Shown here one piece after another: positions 33,612-43,552 of a stretch of 64,000 nucleotides of DNA. The notes under the pieces were generated by a model. The model was not told where the DNA came from and ran no database searches. It was given only the letters and a program-made list of their open reading frames with translations. The stretch covers positions 310,001 to 374,000 of the forward strand of contig LLEY01000031.1 in assembly GCA_001414485.1 (NCBI GenBank), read 5' to 3'. The DNA comes from Calycina herbarum. Lineage: Eukaryota; Ascomycota; Leotiomycetes; Helotiales; Pezizellaceae. The translations under genes were made by a program, and so were the position numbers. Position 1 is the first letter of the stretch. Every line of letters starts with the position of its first letter.

Positions 33612-34340
33612 ATGGTACCCAAGCCCAACTCCCGAACCCACACAAAGGCCGCACCCCAAATCCTCCCCTACAGAGACCCCTCAAACAACCTCCAATACAC
33701 CGTCCATCCCTCCGCCATCAACACTTCAACCCCAAACCAGCTCGTTCCCCCCTCGGCCGAACAAGCATACGATTCCGACGCCGAACCACTTATCCCCACG
33801 AAATCCATCGATGTCGGAGAAGATCTTGATCCCGATGCCTTGCAGAGGTTTACGGCGACGGGGAAACCGATGCCGGTTTATCGACACTCGGCGTTTTTGT
33901 CTATGACTGATATGTATAGCTTGCCGCAGTTGCTGCCGAGGAGGTATACGGATGAGAGTGTTATCCCTGCTATTATTACTGGGGTCCTTCCCGGTGATGG
34001 GCCCTCTTCTCCTCTACCAGATTCTTCTACCGTTCAGGCTGAGGGTGAGGGTGGGAATGGCGAGAGAAGGGCTTCTGTAAATGGTGGGGAGAAGAAGAAG
34101 GGTATTTTTGGGAAATTGAGAAGGAAGAGTAAGGACGAGGGAAAAGAGAAAGAGAAGGGTATGACGAAGGTGGTTTATATGCCTAGGAGGGAGTACTTGA
34201 AATACTTTGCGCGCGATTTGAAGGGCGGGTATGTGGGGAGTGAACCGTATCGGAGGTGGAGTGAGGGGGAATTGGAAAAGGAGTTTGGGAAGTATAAGCC
34301 TGAGGTTCCTGTGAAGACTGGGTATCGGGTTCCTACTTGA
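33612..34340 (+). CDS. Hypothetical fungal protein, basic, Pro-rich N-terminus
   Basis: Uninterrupted 242-codon frame, ATG in AAAATGG context. N-terminal 60 residues are Pro/Thr/Ser-rich (MVPKPNSRTHTKAAPQILPY). A middle segment has LQRFTATGKPMPVYRHSAFL and SLPQLLPRRYTDESVIPA. A Lys/Glu-rich linker follows (about 155-185). The C-terminus has a compact pattern, VVYMPRREYLKYFARDLKGGYVGSEPYRRWSE, that looks like a conserved fungal motif and argues for a real gene. No signal peptide or membrane segment, and no known domain recognised. Likely cytosolic or nuclear; function unknown. Confidence 0.72.
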   Translation: MVPKPNSRTHTKAAPQILPYRDPSNNLQYTVHPSAINTSTPNQLVPPSAEQAYDSDAEPLIPTKSIDVGEDLDPDALQRFTATGKPMPVYRHSAFLSMTDMYSLPQLLPRRYTDESVIPAIITGVLPGDGPSSPLPDSSTVQAEGEGGNGERRASVNGGEKKKGIFGKLRRKSKDEGKEKEKGMTKVVYMPRREYLKYFARDLKGGYVGSEPYRRWSEGELEKEFGKYKPEVPVKTGYRVPT

Positions 34341-34856
34341 TGGGGAGAATCGGGAGAGTGGAGGAGCTGTGCTAAATATCAATATGAGGACTTTCATTCT
34401 AGGTTATGGAATGGGAATGGGAAATACCATGGGAGGGTTGTACTAAGTTGGGGAGTTTGGTTTACATACCCTTTGTAGTTTGAAATGCTTCATACTTTGC
34501 TCTTTGATAATTGTCATAGTGGAATTGTGGCATCTGCCAGAGTGACAAGAGAGGCGCTTTCCTATAATTTCTTGCCTGATAGTGTTATACTTAAAAAAAT
34601 ACTTCACGAAGAGTGGATATGTATACTGGAATTTGCTTCCACAAAGCTATTTTCTCCATCTATATACTTCATTTGCTTTAAATAAACCACCGACTAAAAT
34701 TTTGAGTAAAGCTAGCCACCAACGCCCATGAATGCAACTGTCCGTACGCCCCTATCGTTTTCTCATAATTCATTTACTCATAAACGCCGTAACCATGCCA
34801 AATTATCGAACATCTAGGCCCGTAGCACCATAACTTCATATCCTCCGTGTTTCCCA
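34341..34856. other. Convergent intergenic region
   Basis: 3' flanks of two hypothetical genes. Only short ORFs. Confidence 0.55.
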
Positions 34857-35714
34857 CTACCTCTTCCCCTTCTTCTTTTCAAGCTTATCTCTCATCGGTG
34901 AAAATGGGGCAGCTACACCAAAATCAACAGGTCTCCTAAACCCATCGCCACCAAATACCAACGCCCCATCTGGACCCAATTTCTGCGGTTTTCCTTCAGT
35001 TGGTCTTGATACCTGGTCCGCATGAAGTTTATCAAGTGAATCTCCCACCACCGCATATTGAGTCCAGTTTATCGGTGGCGTCCGAACGATGTTCTGTGGT
35101 TTGGGGAGTTTAGGCCATTTTTTATTCGCAGCATCGACATCCACCGTCTCGTCCTCATCCTCATCGTCGTCATCATCGTCGGTATACAACGGCACATTCG
35201 GACCTTCCTTCCCCAGCTCTCCATTCACAAGCGCAATCGTAAAGGCCTCTGGATCCGCAACAGCTCGTTCCTTGACCTTCTGCAACGTCTGTATATCCGC
35301 CGTCGCATTCCTCGCCTGCATCTGTAGAATCGCAATCGTACTCTTCAGCGCAATAACATCCGGGTTCTCATCGAATTTGATGGGTTCTAGCGCTGGTTGT
35401 GGGATCGCGGTCTGCGGTGCCTGGGTATGTGTGTATGTCTGTCGCGGGGGAGCTGCGAAGGGGTTGGAGGCATGTTCGCGGGTGGGCGTGAGCGGGGAGA
35501 CCGGGGGGCGCGAAGGTGATGAGGAGGGACGAGAGGTGGAGGGCGTGAAGGAGGTGGATATTGCGGATTGCAGTGGTGGTTGGGAGGAAGTCGTTGCTGG
35601 AGTCTTGTTGGGGCGTGGAGGGGAGGTATCGACTTTTAGGCCTGGTGTCATTTTGGGATGTCTGCTAGTAGGTGCTTTTGGTGCTTTGCGACGGGGACGG
35701 GATTTGGAAGGCAT
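34857..35714 (-). CDS. Hypothetical protein with helical core and Asp-rich run
   Basis: Single 285-codon frame, start MPSKSRPRRKAPKAPTS (basic, nuclear-signal-like). Residues 20-105 are Pro/Ser/Thr-rich and presumably disordered. A predicted helical core around 112-165 (NPDVIALKSTIAILQMQARN then IQTLQKVKERAVADPEAF) is followed by a nine-residue-plus acidic run (DDDDDDEDEDE) and a C-terminal portion with INWTQYAVVGDSLDKLH and PRPVDFG-like elements, ending in KKKGKR. The combination of basic ends, an acidic stretch and a conserved-looking helical core suggests a nuclear complex subunit, but I cannot name it. Not a secreted or membrane protein. Confidence 0.7.
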   Translation of the reverse strand: MPSKSRPRRKAPKAPTSRHPKMTPGLKVDTSPPRPNKTPATTSSQPPLQSAISTSFTPSTSRPSSSPSRPPVSPLTPTREHASNPFAAPPRQTYTHTQAPQTAIPQPALEPIKFDENPDVIALKSTIAILQMQARNATADIQTLQKVKERAVADPEAFTIALVNGELGKEGPNVPLYTDDDDDDEDEDETVDVDAANKKWPKLPKPQNIVRTPPINWTQYAVVGDSLDKLHADQVSRPTEGKPQKLGPDGALVFGGDGFRRPVDFGVAAPFSPMRDKLEKKKGKR

Positions 35715-36774
35715 CGGCGGCGTGCATTCAAGGTTTCGGGTTCTGACTCAGCTCGGTGGGTTCCTTTGTTGTGTTTAGTTTTCAGGGATCGGGTCAGACC
35801 TGCCAACCTGGATTTATAACACGAAGCTTTCCTGATTAGGATCGCTTATTATTATTCACTTTGTTTTTATACACCATCTAGTTTTATGTCTTTCACTCTC
35901 TCGTTTCTCAGTTCACTTTCATTCAATACTTGTTGGCGAAGTTGCGGATTAGTTCTTCGCTTCTTCAAACATCAGCCCTACAAAACATTGCGGAGAAGTT
36001 GCTCACAAGTGTGAGTGATACAACGTATATTTACATTTCTTTTTAATCTGTCCTGTGTCACGGCTCCCACTCATCCCAAAATCTCATTGGTGTTTCAGAC
36101 GCCTCAATATGCCGTCAATTCCATTTCAAGTTTCTGTAGGTTTTAGTAGCTGCAACATGATTCGTTTGCGGGTCATTTTAGGGAGTTTGGGGGCAGCTTT
36201 TCAGCCCCATCCCGAATAGCTGCAGGAGCGGCACAGCTTAGGGGGGTCACAGCATTCATTCGTCTGGTTTCTGGGTTGACGGCCTTCTAGGAGGACCTGT
36301 GGAGTTCCTTCTTCTGCTGAATCGTCGATTCCGCAGCAGCAGCTCCCATCTCATGATGGCCGGTACATCCTCCCGTTGACGAGACGACCTCCATTCAGAC
36401 ATTCGCTTTTCTCTACTGCCTAACGCTCGAAGAATTCTGTACATATAATTTACGATATACTCCTAATCAAGCCGCCGGGGAAACACTTGAGTCGGTGCCT
36501 GGGACCATCGCCTTGGGGGTAGTATTGCGCCTGTTCTGGAAAATCACGACGGGAGGAATTCCCACGAGTCTGCAACGCTTGGTTGAGTTGATAGGGGTTG
36601 GATTCGTGAGTCCTAGGCTTCTTTTTCTGCTACTCGTTGCGCTCCTGAAATAATATCTACTGATATTCTACCAGCACTTTATGCCCAAGAAATACTCCCA
36701 CGTACATTGAAATCGAATTACCTCACGTACACTTCACGTATATATATTCCGACAACCAGCACAGGATCCAGGGC
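35715..36774. promoter_or_regulatory. Divergent intergenic region, hypothetical (-) / DUF3433 (+)
   Basis: 1.06 kb with two outward-facing starts. ATATATAT at 36738-36745 lies about 35 bp upstream of the DUF3433 ATG. No other element or gene identified. Confidence 0.4.
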
Positions 36775-39537
36775 ATGGCCCATTATGGCGGAGATGGATT
36801 TCCTCTATGGGATCCTCAGACGGGTTATGGTAACGACCATATACCCCACGCCTTGAACCACAAAGATTCCTCGGTTTCCGCTGTGAGTGATATGTCTGAT
36901 ATGTCTGAGCGTCCCTCCTTGAATCACAAGTTCTCGTCCGTATCAGCGATCAGCGACATGTCAAGCCACGAGCGTCGAGAATCTATGGGCTCGTTACCAT
37001 CACCGACCTTCACTCCCCTTTCTTTGAACGAAACAAGCGATATCAGTCACGTCCAATTGTCGGATATTGAAGGGTCTGGAGTTTCGAGGCCAGGAAGCAC
37101 ATCAACTCTAAATCGCATCTCCGCGTCACTACCGGAAACTCTACGTGTTGGATCGCCAGCAAACTCCGCCTCGAGGGGCTTTCTACCTTTTACTCGAACT
37201 TCTACCTCGCAATCATATTCGCCCGTTTCCCCTGCAGACAGCCCAAGGAGACCTTCACTGTCAAATAGAACTTCGTCCAAAAAGTATACAAGAAAAAACT
37301 CATTGCTGTCTGGGAGACATGGTTCGATACCCGAAAATGAGGAGATTGATATGGGATTGTTGAACAATGCGATGCCGATGTCGTGTAGCAACCCCAAAAC
37401 AACATATTCATCAGTACCCGAAGAGGATTCAGAGGACATTGGAGGCGCGACAATCGATATCACTTCATTTGAGGGCCCTATGAACCCCAAGAGTGAAGCA
37501 GAATGGAAGGAAATCAACAAGAAAGAAAGAGAGGGGCAATTGACTGGAGGTCTTGGAGCTGGATGGACGCCCGACGCAAAGTTGACAAGCGCCGAAATAT
37601 TTGCCAATGCACCTACAACGCCTACTACGCCTTCGATTGCCCGGAGATTCTCGCTCAGATCTCCACTTGGGAGAGCAGCCACGCTCCGAAACCTAGCCCA
37701 ATCAGAGGCAAATAAGAGTGGAAAGGTTATAGAGGTGATTGCAGAAGAGCCAAAAGATGACGACGAACCGAGGGTAGATATGGATTTGAGTTCCATGGCG
37801 GGAATTGGCACGACACGAAGCACTACCTTTGAATCATTCAAAGGCACGAAAGGACTGATAGGATTGCCCGTGAAACCAGAAGTTTATTATCCTCAGTCAA
37901 ATTGGAAACCATTCTCCATGCGCTGGCCATATCTAACAGCTTTAATCATCATCTCTGTGTTATTGGCCACAGTCCAGGAAGCCTTGTACCAAAAATCGGC
38001 AAAGAAACCACTTTATACCTTTAGCGACGCGAAAGAATTGTCGACATGGGATTACTTTACGTTCAAATATATGCCTACGATGATTGCCGTCGCATTCGGG
38101 ATTTTTTGGCAAATAACGGATTTCGAGGTGAAAAGACTGGAAGCGTACTACCAGCTTTCCAAGGAAGATGGCGCACTGGCTGCTGAGTCTATCAACGTCG
38201 ATTATATCACTTTCTTTAATTTTCTTAGGCCTGTCAGGGCATTGAGATATAAACATTACGCTGTTGCGGTCTCATCGGTGGCTACGCTTATAGCTGTCTC
38301 GTTGATACCAACGATTCAATCTGCGTCCATTACAATTGGACCAGAACGGAAGAAACGGTTAGCCAACCCCGGGATTACGAAAACCATTCAACTTGATCCT
38401 GTTTGGTCACGACTTTTGAGTGCTTTACTTTTGGTTGTTGCTGGATTTGGATGTTTACTTGTGTGGCAACTTGAAAAACGACGTTCGGGACTTGTTGCAG
38501 ATGTAAAGGGTATTGCAGGAATCGCAGCAATGGCGAACAAAAGTCACATCCTGATGGACTTCAAAGATATGGATACCGCAACGCCAGATGAGATTCACAA
38601 AAAACTCAAAAAGCACCGCTACACACTTCGAAACTCGTCGCTCGCCCCGGACCGAGACAACCCACTTACCCAAGAGGAACAAGCAAAGTACGACCAGAAG
38701 AAACTCGACTCGAATCCCCATCCTCTCATGTTGCGACTTACAGCCGGTATTCCATTCATCATCTCCATGGTCATCCTAATGATCATCATCCCCATCTTCC
38801 TCTTCCAAAAAGACGTCAACCGCGTCCTGGAAAGCGCCCCCTGGCTCCTAACCATCTTCGCAGTCGGCGTCAAACTCGCATGGGGAACCCTAGAAACTGA
38901 TGTTCGAATGATAGAACCCTTCTACATCCTCTCCAAACGGCACGCCTCCCCAAAAGTCTTAACACTAGACTACACCGGTATGGCGTTCGGCTACATGCCC
39001 ATCCGCGCTCTCCTAAATGGTCATTTCCTTGTTTTTCTTGTGGGATTGGGCTCAGTGTTTGCTGAGATTTTGACGATTCTTGCATCCTCGTTTGGGAATG
39101 TAAATGGGTCTTCGTTTTCTAAAGATGCGAATGACAGAGAACACAAAGGCGGCGAAGAAACCTTCCTCTCCTTCTGGATATCCTTCGCTCTCTCCCTACT
39201 CATCCTCTCATTCCTCTGTCTCGTCACAGTATTCGTCTACAAAAAACGTCGGCACCCTTTCTTACCGCGTCAACCGAATACTATCTCGAGTGTGCTGGCG
39301 TTTATACATCAGTCCCGGATGCTTTATGATTTCGTCGACACGGAGAAGATGAATAACGACGAGATGGTACGACGACTGGCGGGGATTGGGAAGACTTATG
39401 GTCTTGGGTGGTTTGCGGGACGGGATGGGAATATGCATTGTGGGGTTGATGAGGAGGAGTTGGTGAGTGATTATAAACATGGGAAGGATGGGAAACAAAC
39501 TAATCAGCCCTGGAATGCTAATTGGGAGGTTTATTGA
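36775..39537 (+). CDS. Polytopic membrane protein with DUF3433-type repeats
   Basis: Uninterrupted 920-codon frame. Residues 1-370 are a Ser/Pro/Asp-rich cytoplasmic region with two near-repeats of NHK(D/F)SSVSA(V/I)SDMS (about 28-62), a likely phosphorylation platform. The rest contains two tandem blocks of the fungal DUF3433 type, each with helices and a PxxxL-YYQLS / PFYILSKR motif (LEAYYQLSKEDG near 460, IEPFYILSKRHASP near 713). Hydrophobic helices fall near 382-402, 433-450, 494-515, 547-567, 655-680, 686-705, 745-772 and 796-823. Proteins with this domain are common in Pezizomycotina and generally uncharacterised; plasma or internal membrane localisation is inferred. Start ATG precedes HYGGDGFPLWDP. 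Confidence 0.88.
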   Translation: MAHYGGDGFPLWDPQTGYGNDHIPHALNHKDSSVSAVSDMSDMSERPSLNHKFSSVSAISDMSSHERRESMGSLPSPTFTPLSLNETSDISHVQLSDIEGSGVSRPGSTSTLNRISASLPETLRVGSPANSASRGFLPFTRTSTSQSYSPVSPADSPRRPSLSNRTSSKKYTRKNSLLSGRHGSIPENEEIDMGLLNNAMPMSCSNPKTTYSSVPEEDSEDIGGATIDITSFEGPMNPKSEAEWKEINKKEREGQLTGGLGAGWTPDAKLTSAEIFANAPTTPTTPSIARRFSLRSPLGRAATLRNLAQSEANKSGKVIEVIAEEPKDDDEPRVDMDLSSMAGIGTTRSTTFESFKGTKGLIGLPVKPEVYYPQSNWKPFSMRWPYLTALIIISVLLATVQEALYQKSAKKPLYTFSDAKELSTWDYFTFKYMPTMIAVAFGIFWQITDFEVKRLEAYYQLSKEDGALAAESINVDYITFFNFLRPVRALRYKHYAVAVSSVATLIAVSLIPTIQSASITIGPERKKRLANPGITKTIQLDPVWSRLLSALLLVVAGFGCLLVWQLEKRRSGLVADVKGIAGIAAMANKSHILMDFKDMDTATPDEIHKKLKKHRYTLRNSSLAPDRDNPLTQEEQAKYDQKKLDSNPHPLMLRLTAGIPFIISMVILMIIIPIFLFQKDVNRVLESAPWLLTIFAVGVKLAWGTLETDVRMIEPFYILSKRHASPKVLTLDYTGMAFGYMPIRALLNGHFLVFLVGLGSVFAEILTILASSFGNVNGSSFSKDANDREHKGGEETFLSFWISFALSLLILSFLCLVTVFVYKKRRHPFLPRQPNTISSVLAFIHQSRMLYDFVDTEKMNNDEMVRRLAGIGKTYGLGWFAGRDGNMHCGVDEEELVSDYKHGKDGKQTNQPWNANWEVY

Positions 39538-39835
39538 TTGATGATTTTTGGGGGTATTCAGCTTTGGGAGTCTTGGATATAGGACATGGCTGGATTGGGA
39601 ATGGTGACGAGGATGCCTCGTTGTTGGATATTAATTAGATGGCATGGCGTAAGTGATGTATAATGTTTCCTGTATATATATTTTATATCCCCAAACAGGT
39701 GAATCTTACTGTTTGAAAACCCAAATCTTACCAAATGACCGTGAATTCTAGAAATAATCATAAAGCCCGAAGATATGTATGAAGATCATCGCTCCATCCC
39801 TTTCCTCACTTCCAACGTACTTCACAAAAGGGTTA

Positions 39836-40012
39836 AATTTCATCTGATCCACATTCAATGAATTAAAATATCCGGGACAATTTCAAAAACGCGATGTGCA
39901 ACCAAAGATTTTTCAGACGATATTTACTTTTACTTTAGTTTCGTCCGATGTCCTAATTTCCTCCCAATTTTATTTACATCTTTGAGACAATGAGAAAAAT
40001 GCGATGTGCAAC
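39836..40012 (-). repeat. Dispersed TTGCACATCGC repeat, two minus-strand copies
   Basis: Copy 1 (39836-39902) and copy 2 (39938-40012), read on the minus strand, each run GTTGCACATCGC, then a T-rich AATTGTCYC-like segment, then ATNNT...AT(G/C), and finish in a GAT/GGA-CAGATGAAA or GGACGAAAC end. The same ordered words occur in three plus-strand copies at 45954-46387. No ORF. The copies flank a 5-gene block in opposite orientation. Confidence 0.7.
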
Positions 40013-40021
40013 AAACACTCA

Positions 40022-40042
40022 GTTACAAGTTCGACTTGTAAC
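40022..40042. repeat. Perfect short inverted repeat
   Basis: GTTACAAGT, then TCG, then ACTTGTAAC: a 9-bp perfect stem with a 3-nt loop, beginning 10 bp after a copy of the dispersed repeat. It may mark an element end or be incidental. Confidence 0.5.
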
Positions 40043-40307
40043 ATAACAACGTACCGGAGAGAACAAACCCCTTGCTTGTCCTCTCTATCTTAAAAAAAGC
40101 AAGTCTGCGAAAGCATGCTTACTGACGGCAAAGGTATTATATACTACTAGAAGTAAACTAAAGAATAGTTGCTGTTTCCCAAGTGATTCGGTATAAAAGT
40201 ATTCATGGCACAACCTGTTGTGTTTGGATTTCTAAAATGCAGCTACGGATCCGGGGTATCAAATGCCTTTTTCTTCCCAATGTCCATGATCTCAAATCAT
40301 CCAGGAC

Positions 40308-40400
40308 TGAATGCTGCCTCCCAAGAATGCTCCCTGAATGAATGCTCCAAACCCAAGAATGCAGCCTCCCACCCAAGAATGCGGCCTCCCACCCAAGAAC
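40308..40400. repeat. Small minisatellite, GAATGC-GCCTCCCACCCAA units
   Basis: Two adjacent 20-bp units (GAATGCAGCCTCCCACCCAA and GAATGCGGCCTCCCACCCAA) preceded by at least three degenerate GAATGCT-type units. It lies just 3' of the 4-TM gene. Confidence 0.65.
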
Positions 40401-40491
40401 AGCCAACCAAACATGATTATGACAAAAAGTCGCTCAAAGCACTACCCCGCTGTCTTACAATCCCCTCCTCGACCCCTAAGCGCAACTCAAA

Positions 40492-41217
40492 TCAAGCACC
40501 CTTATACCCATACCTCAAATCCCCCAACTCCCTCTCCGGATCCACAGAAGCCATAACCCACTTCCCCGCCAACACAACCCCATACACACCCGCAGGCAGG
40601 ATACTAAATATCCATTCCCAAGCTGCTTCCTCTCCCTCGCTCTTTCTATTCCCACTCCTTGAACTTGCCAATCTCCCTAGTCCCACAAGAAGAACACATA
40701 ACAAAATATTTAGGTATGGGAGATATTGTTTTATTGGGCCCTCCCCAGCTCCATCTCTTAATCTTCCCTGCCTCGATTTTGGCGTGGAATGTGAGGGCGC
40801 ATCGAGGAGTGGAATTCCTGTCTTTTCGGGTGGGAGGATGGAGACTAGGTATGCGGTTGAGAGGAGGGATGTTATACTCAGGAGAGAGAGGAGAGGCGGC
40901 GTGGTGGTAGATGTAGAGAAGGAGGTTAGATGGCTGAAAGAGAGGAGGTAAGGCGACGTAGAGACGAGGGGCAAGAGGAGGAGGATCTTGGTATATGTCT
41001 TGTTCAAGGTTTCGTTTTGGAGGTGGAAGGTGCGAATCAGTTTATCCTGTTCTATTCACAAATCTTAGCTCCCATAACCTTTCGCTTGTTTTATGAGTAA
41101 AAAGGGGAGATGGAGGGGGGGAAATAATTTACCTTCTTCATCCATAGCTTCAGGTCCCGAATCTTCATCTGATTCGTACCGAAAAGTCTTTCGTAACCTG
41201 CTTGTAGCGTTTTCCAT
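40492..41217 (-). CDS. Hypothetical four-helix membrane protein
   Basis: Exons 41133-41217 and 40492-41051, intron 41052-41132 (donor GTAAAT, acceptor ATAG), 214 residues. A 35-residue acidic/basic N-terminus (MENATSRLRKTFRYESDEDS) precedes four hydrophobic segments: KILLLLPLVSTSPYLLSF, PPLLSLLSITSLLSTAYLVS, YLPYLNILLCVLLVGLG and WEWIFSILPAGVYGVVLAGK. GPIKQYLPYLN looks conserved. The C-terminal ELGDLRYGYKGA is short and polar. No enzymatic motif; probably an ER or vacuolar membrane protein. It is divergent from COA1 across a 267-bp shared promoter. Confidence 0.75.
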
Positions 41218-41484
41218 TTTTGCGAAAGAGGAAAAGGGGGGGTTTATAGCAAGATGAGCTTGGGGTCAGTGGAATGTGGAGCTCCGGGTTTTGTGTTGAG
41301 ATGATACCTGGTGATGGGCGAGCAAGCATTCCAACCTCGGGAGTTGATAAATAACATCTTGGCAGCCTTGTGCTTTCAGCCTTGTCATGTGGTGATACGA
41401 AAAGGCTTGGCAGAAATCGAAAGCTTGAGATCGGATGTTGCGAGAAAGAGGGATTGAACCTCAAACTCCAAAGCCACATACACC
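41218..41484. promoter_or_regulatory. Short bidirectional promoter, 4-TM protein (-) / COA1 (+)
   Basis: Only 267 bp separate two outward-facing start codons, so the promoters must overlap or be shared. No TATA box is evident. Confidence 0.5.
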
Positions 41485-42201
41485 ATGCTTCCACGACTAT
41501 TACGCTCGAGGGTGTTACCCCGATTCCTGAATGCCAGAGGAGGAGTACGAAGGACCAATTTCATACAAAAACGCACATTAGTCGCAGCTCCAAAGGAGGG
41601 AGATGGACCTCTAATGAGTCGAAGAGCCGATAGAGAACTACCAGGTATTTATCCTTCTCTCTGTTCCAATTGAACTTCCACTAACCAGTCTATTTTCCTA
41701 GACATCCCAGAAGATGGAATGAAATGGGTCCGCACAATCCCCATCTTCCTCATAGTCCTCATCTCCTCAACCCTCGCAATCTTCAACTACCAAAAGTCTT
41801 CCTCCTCAGTCGTTTCCTCCACCCTCTACGCCCTGCGCACATCCCCAAAGGCTCGCGAATACCTAGGCGATGAGATCTACTTTGCAAACAAGATGCCCTG
41901 GATTTGGGGCGAGATGAACCAACTCCACGGACGCATAGATATCTATTTCGAAGTTATGGGGACGAGAGAGAAGGGGACCATGAGATTTACCAGTCATAGA
42001 GCTACGAGGATGGGAATGTTTGAGACTACGGAGTGGAGCTTGGAGACTTATGATTTGGTGGAGGGCGAAGGGGGCAAGATGGTGAGGAGGAAGATTGATT
42101 TATTAGATGGGGAGGATCCTTTCAAGGGGATTGAGGTTGATGCTGAGGAGATTAAGGGTCCGGTTGGTAGGGGAAGTTATGCTCCTAACTTGTCTGGTTG
42201 A
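41485..42201 (+). CDS. COA1: Cytochrome c oxidase assembly factor 1
   Basis: Inner-membrane factor that promotes complex IV assembly by linking the Cox1 translational regulator Mss51/Cox14 stage to the Shy1 stage in yeast. Exons 41485-41644 and 41702-42201, 219 residues. The N-terminus MLPRLLRSRVLPRFLNARGG is a strong mitochondrial presequence. SRRADRELPDIPEDGMKW precedes the single transmembrane helix TIPIFLIVLISSTLAIFNY. The C-terminal domain has SSVVSSTLYALRTSPKAREYLGDEI and the family signature GRIDIYFEVMGTREKGTMRF. Convergent with uL3m, and divergent from the 4-TM protein gene. Confidence 0.93.
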
Positions 42202-42444
42202 AAGGTCTTTGTTGAGGTGTGCCGTCGAGGGTGTGGTCGGAAAGCACGAAGCTCTCGTTGTAAAGTTGTAAAATAGGAAAGTGAAAGGGAAGAAAACTGA
42301 GCAGGGACGGAATTGGGTTCAAGCATTTGAAAAGGCGTCAAGAAGGATTTCTGCTCTATAAAAAACGGCAGAAATATACCACATGTATTTTTACAAAGAT
42401 TCCATTTTACAAGTTCCATCATAATGTACATCTTCCCTCCATTC

Positions 42445-43368
42445 TCAAGCAGCAACCGCCTCCTGCATCCTAGGAACCTCTTCCACAATCCCAGGAACAT
42501 TTGGCCATGGCTTCTTGATCGAATCCGCAATCTTAACCACGCACCCTTTAGGTCCAGCAATACAACCATTCAGAACCAAAATCCCATTCTCCGCATCCAC
42601 CTTCAAGACCTTCACAGCCTGGACCGTAACCTGCTGCCCTCCCATATTCCCCGGCATCCTCTTTCCAGGATGAACTCTTGAACCACCACCCTGCGAAGGA
42701 CCAGAACTACCCATCAACCGATGCGCCAACGAATTACCATGCGAAGCCGGTTGTCCCTTAAACCCATGTCTCTTCATACCACCCTCGAATCCCATGCCTT
42801 TGCAATTACTCCTCGTATCGACGAATTGGCCTTCAGAGAACCACTCAGGTCCAATCATTGATCCAACTTTCGCAAGTCCAGACTCGTCTTTAACTCTAAA
42901 CTCTGTAACGAATCTCTTCGGACTAACACCCTGCCCAGTAAAATGTCCTAAGAGAGGTCTCGTAACATTACTCTCATGTTTCCAGCCCGCCCCCATCTGA
43001 ACAGCAAAATACCCATGTTCCTCCCTCGTTTTGTGGGCCACGACTTGCACCCGATCTAACTGCACAACCGTACAAGGAATTCGATTGCCCGTTTCTGGAT
43101 CGTACATCGCAGACATGCCCTTTTTTATAGCCAACACGCCTGTTCGAAGAGGTAAAGTTTTCGCTTTTCGTACGAGTGCTGCGGCGGGGGATTGGGAGAG
43201 TGTTGGGAGGCCGGCGGTTTGTTGGTTGAATCGACCATGTTTCGATCGGGGGTTTGCGGTCGTCCATCCGTATTTGACACCTCGTTTTGCGGTTACGGGG
43301 AGGAATGATGAGGGGGGGAGGAATGAGGGTGGGAGCTGCGCCCAGCTTGTTGGAAGCTTGGGTGCCAT
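42445..43368 (-). CDS. MRPL9: Mitochondrial large-subunit ribosomal protein uL3m
   Basis: Single exon, 307 residues from ATG 43366-43368. An upstream in-frame extension begins only at a non-ATG codon and is not used. The N-terminus of about 70 residues is Ser/Pro-rich with a presequence-like start. The uL3 core: RTGVLAIKKGMSAMYDPETG, RIPCTVVQLDRVQVV, GHFTGQGVSPKRFVTEFRV, then the conserved loop GFEGGMKRHGFKGQPASHGN, SHGNSLAHRLMGSSGPSQ, RVHPGKRMPGNMGGQ (uL3 signature) and a C-terminal beta segment ENGILVLNGCIAGPKGCVV. The signature region binds 23S-like rRNA near the peptidyl-transferase centre. Starts 184 bp from the oppositely oriented CCDC25-like gene. Confidence 0.95.
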   Translation of the reverse strand: MAPKLPTSWAQLPPSFLPPSSFLPVTAKRGVKYGWTTANPRSKHGRFNQQTAGLPTLSQSPAAALVRKAKTLPLRTGVLAIKKGMSAMYDPETGNRIPCTVVQLDRVQVVAHKTREEHGYFAVQMGAGWKHESNVTRPLLGHFTGQGVSPKRFVTEFRVKDESGLAKVGSMIGPEWFSEGQFVDTRSNCKGMGFEGGMKRHGFKGQPASHGNSLAHRLMGSSGPSQGGGSRVHPGKRMPGNMGGQQVTVQAVKVLKVDAENGILVLNGCIAGPKGCVVKIADSIKKPWPNVPGIVEEVPRMQEAVAA

Positions 43369-43552
43369 GATGTGTGGTTGGCGTGTATTTGTTCGACTGC
43401 TATCAATTTCGTGAAGCTCTACGAAAGGGTGATTTTCGCTACGGTGGCCGGAAGATTTAGTACGGAAGGCGGGAGGCGCTAAAGATACCACCAATATAAT
43501 TTTCTCCCCACTCGGTTGCTTGCTAGTATGGAAATGCGGAGGAGTACTCAGG
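43369..43552. promoter_or_regulatory. Short bidirectional promoter, uL3m (-) / CCDC25-like (+)
   Basis: 184 bp between two start codons in outward orientation. It includes CACACAT-type leader sequence on the uL3m side. No TATA element seen. Confidence 0.5.

Larger units (their letters stand above)
39538..40491. other. Convergent intergenic region with dispersed repeats
   Basis: Between the DUF3433 gene and the 4-TM gene. Holds two inverted copies of the TTGCACATCGC repeat, a short perfect hairpin and a small minisatellite (each listed). No gene. Confidence 0.6.

Noticed and set aside
35089..35778. 229-codon ORF on the plus strand
   Set aside because: Antisense shadow of the 285-residue hypothetical gene; its Ser-run mirrors the Asp-run on the other strand.
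37047..37847. 266-codon ORF on the minus strand
   Set aside because: It lies antisense inside the N-terminal coding region of the DUF3433 gene and has no domain pattern; shadow of the real frame.
40205..40951. 248-codon ORF on the plus strand
   Set aside because: It overlaps the spliced 4-TM gene and the minisatellite, starts in repeat sequence, and has no recognisable pattern.
41449..41460. B-box-like GGTTCAATCCC on the minus strand
   Set aside because: No matching T stem of five pairs, no D arm, and no acceptor stem could be folded; it is not a tRNA.
43369..43494. Upstream extension of uL3m (349-residue reading)
   Set aside because: The extension begins at a TTG codon; the first ATG with a plausible presequence is at 43366-43368.
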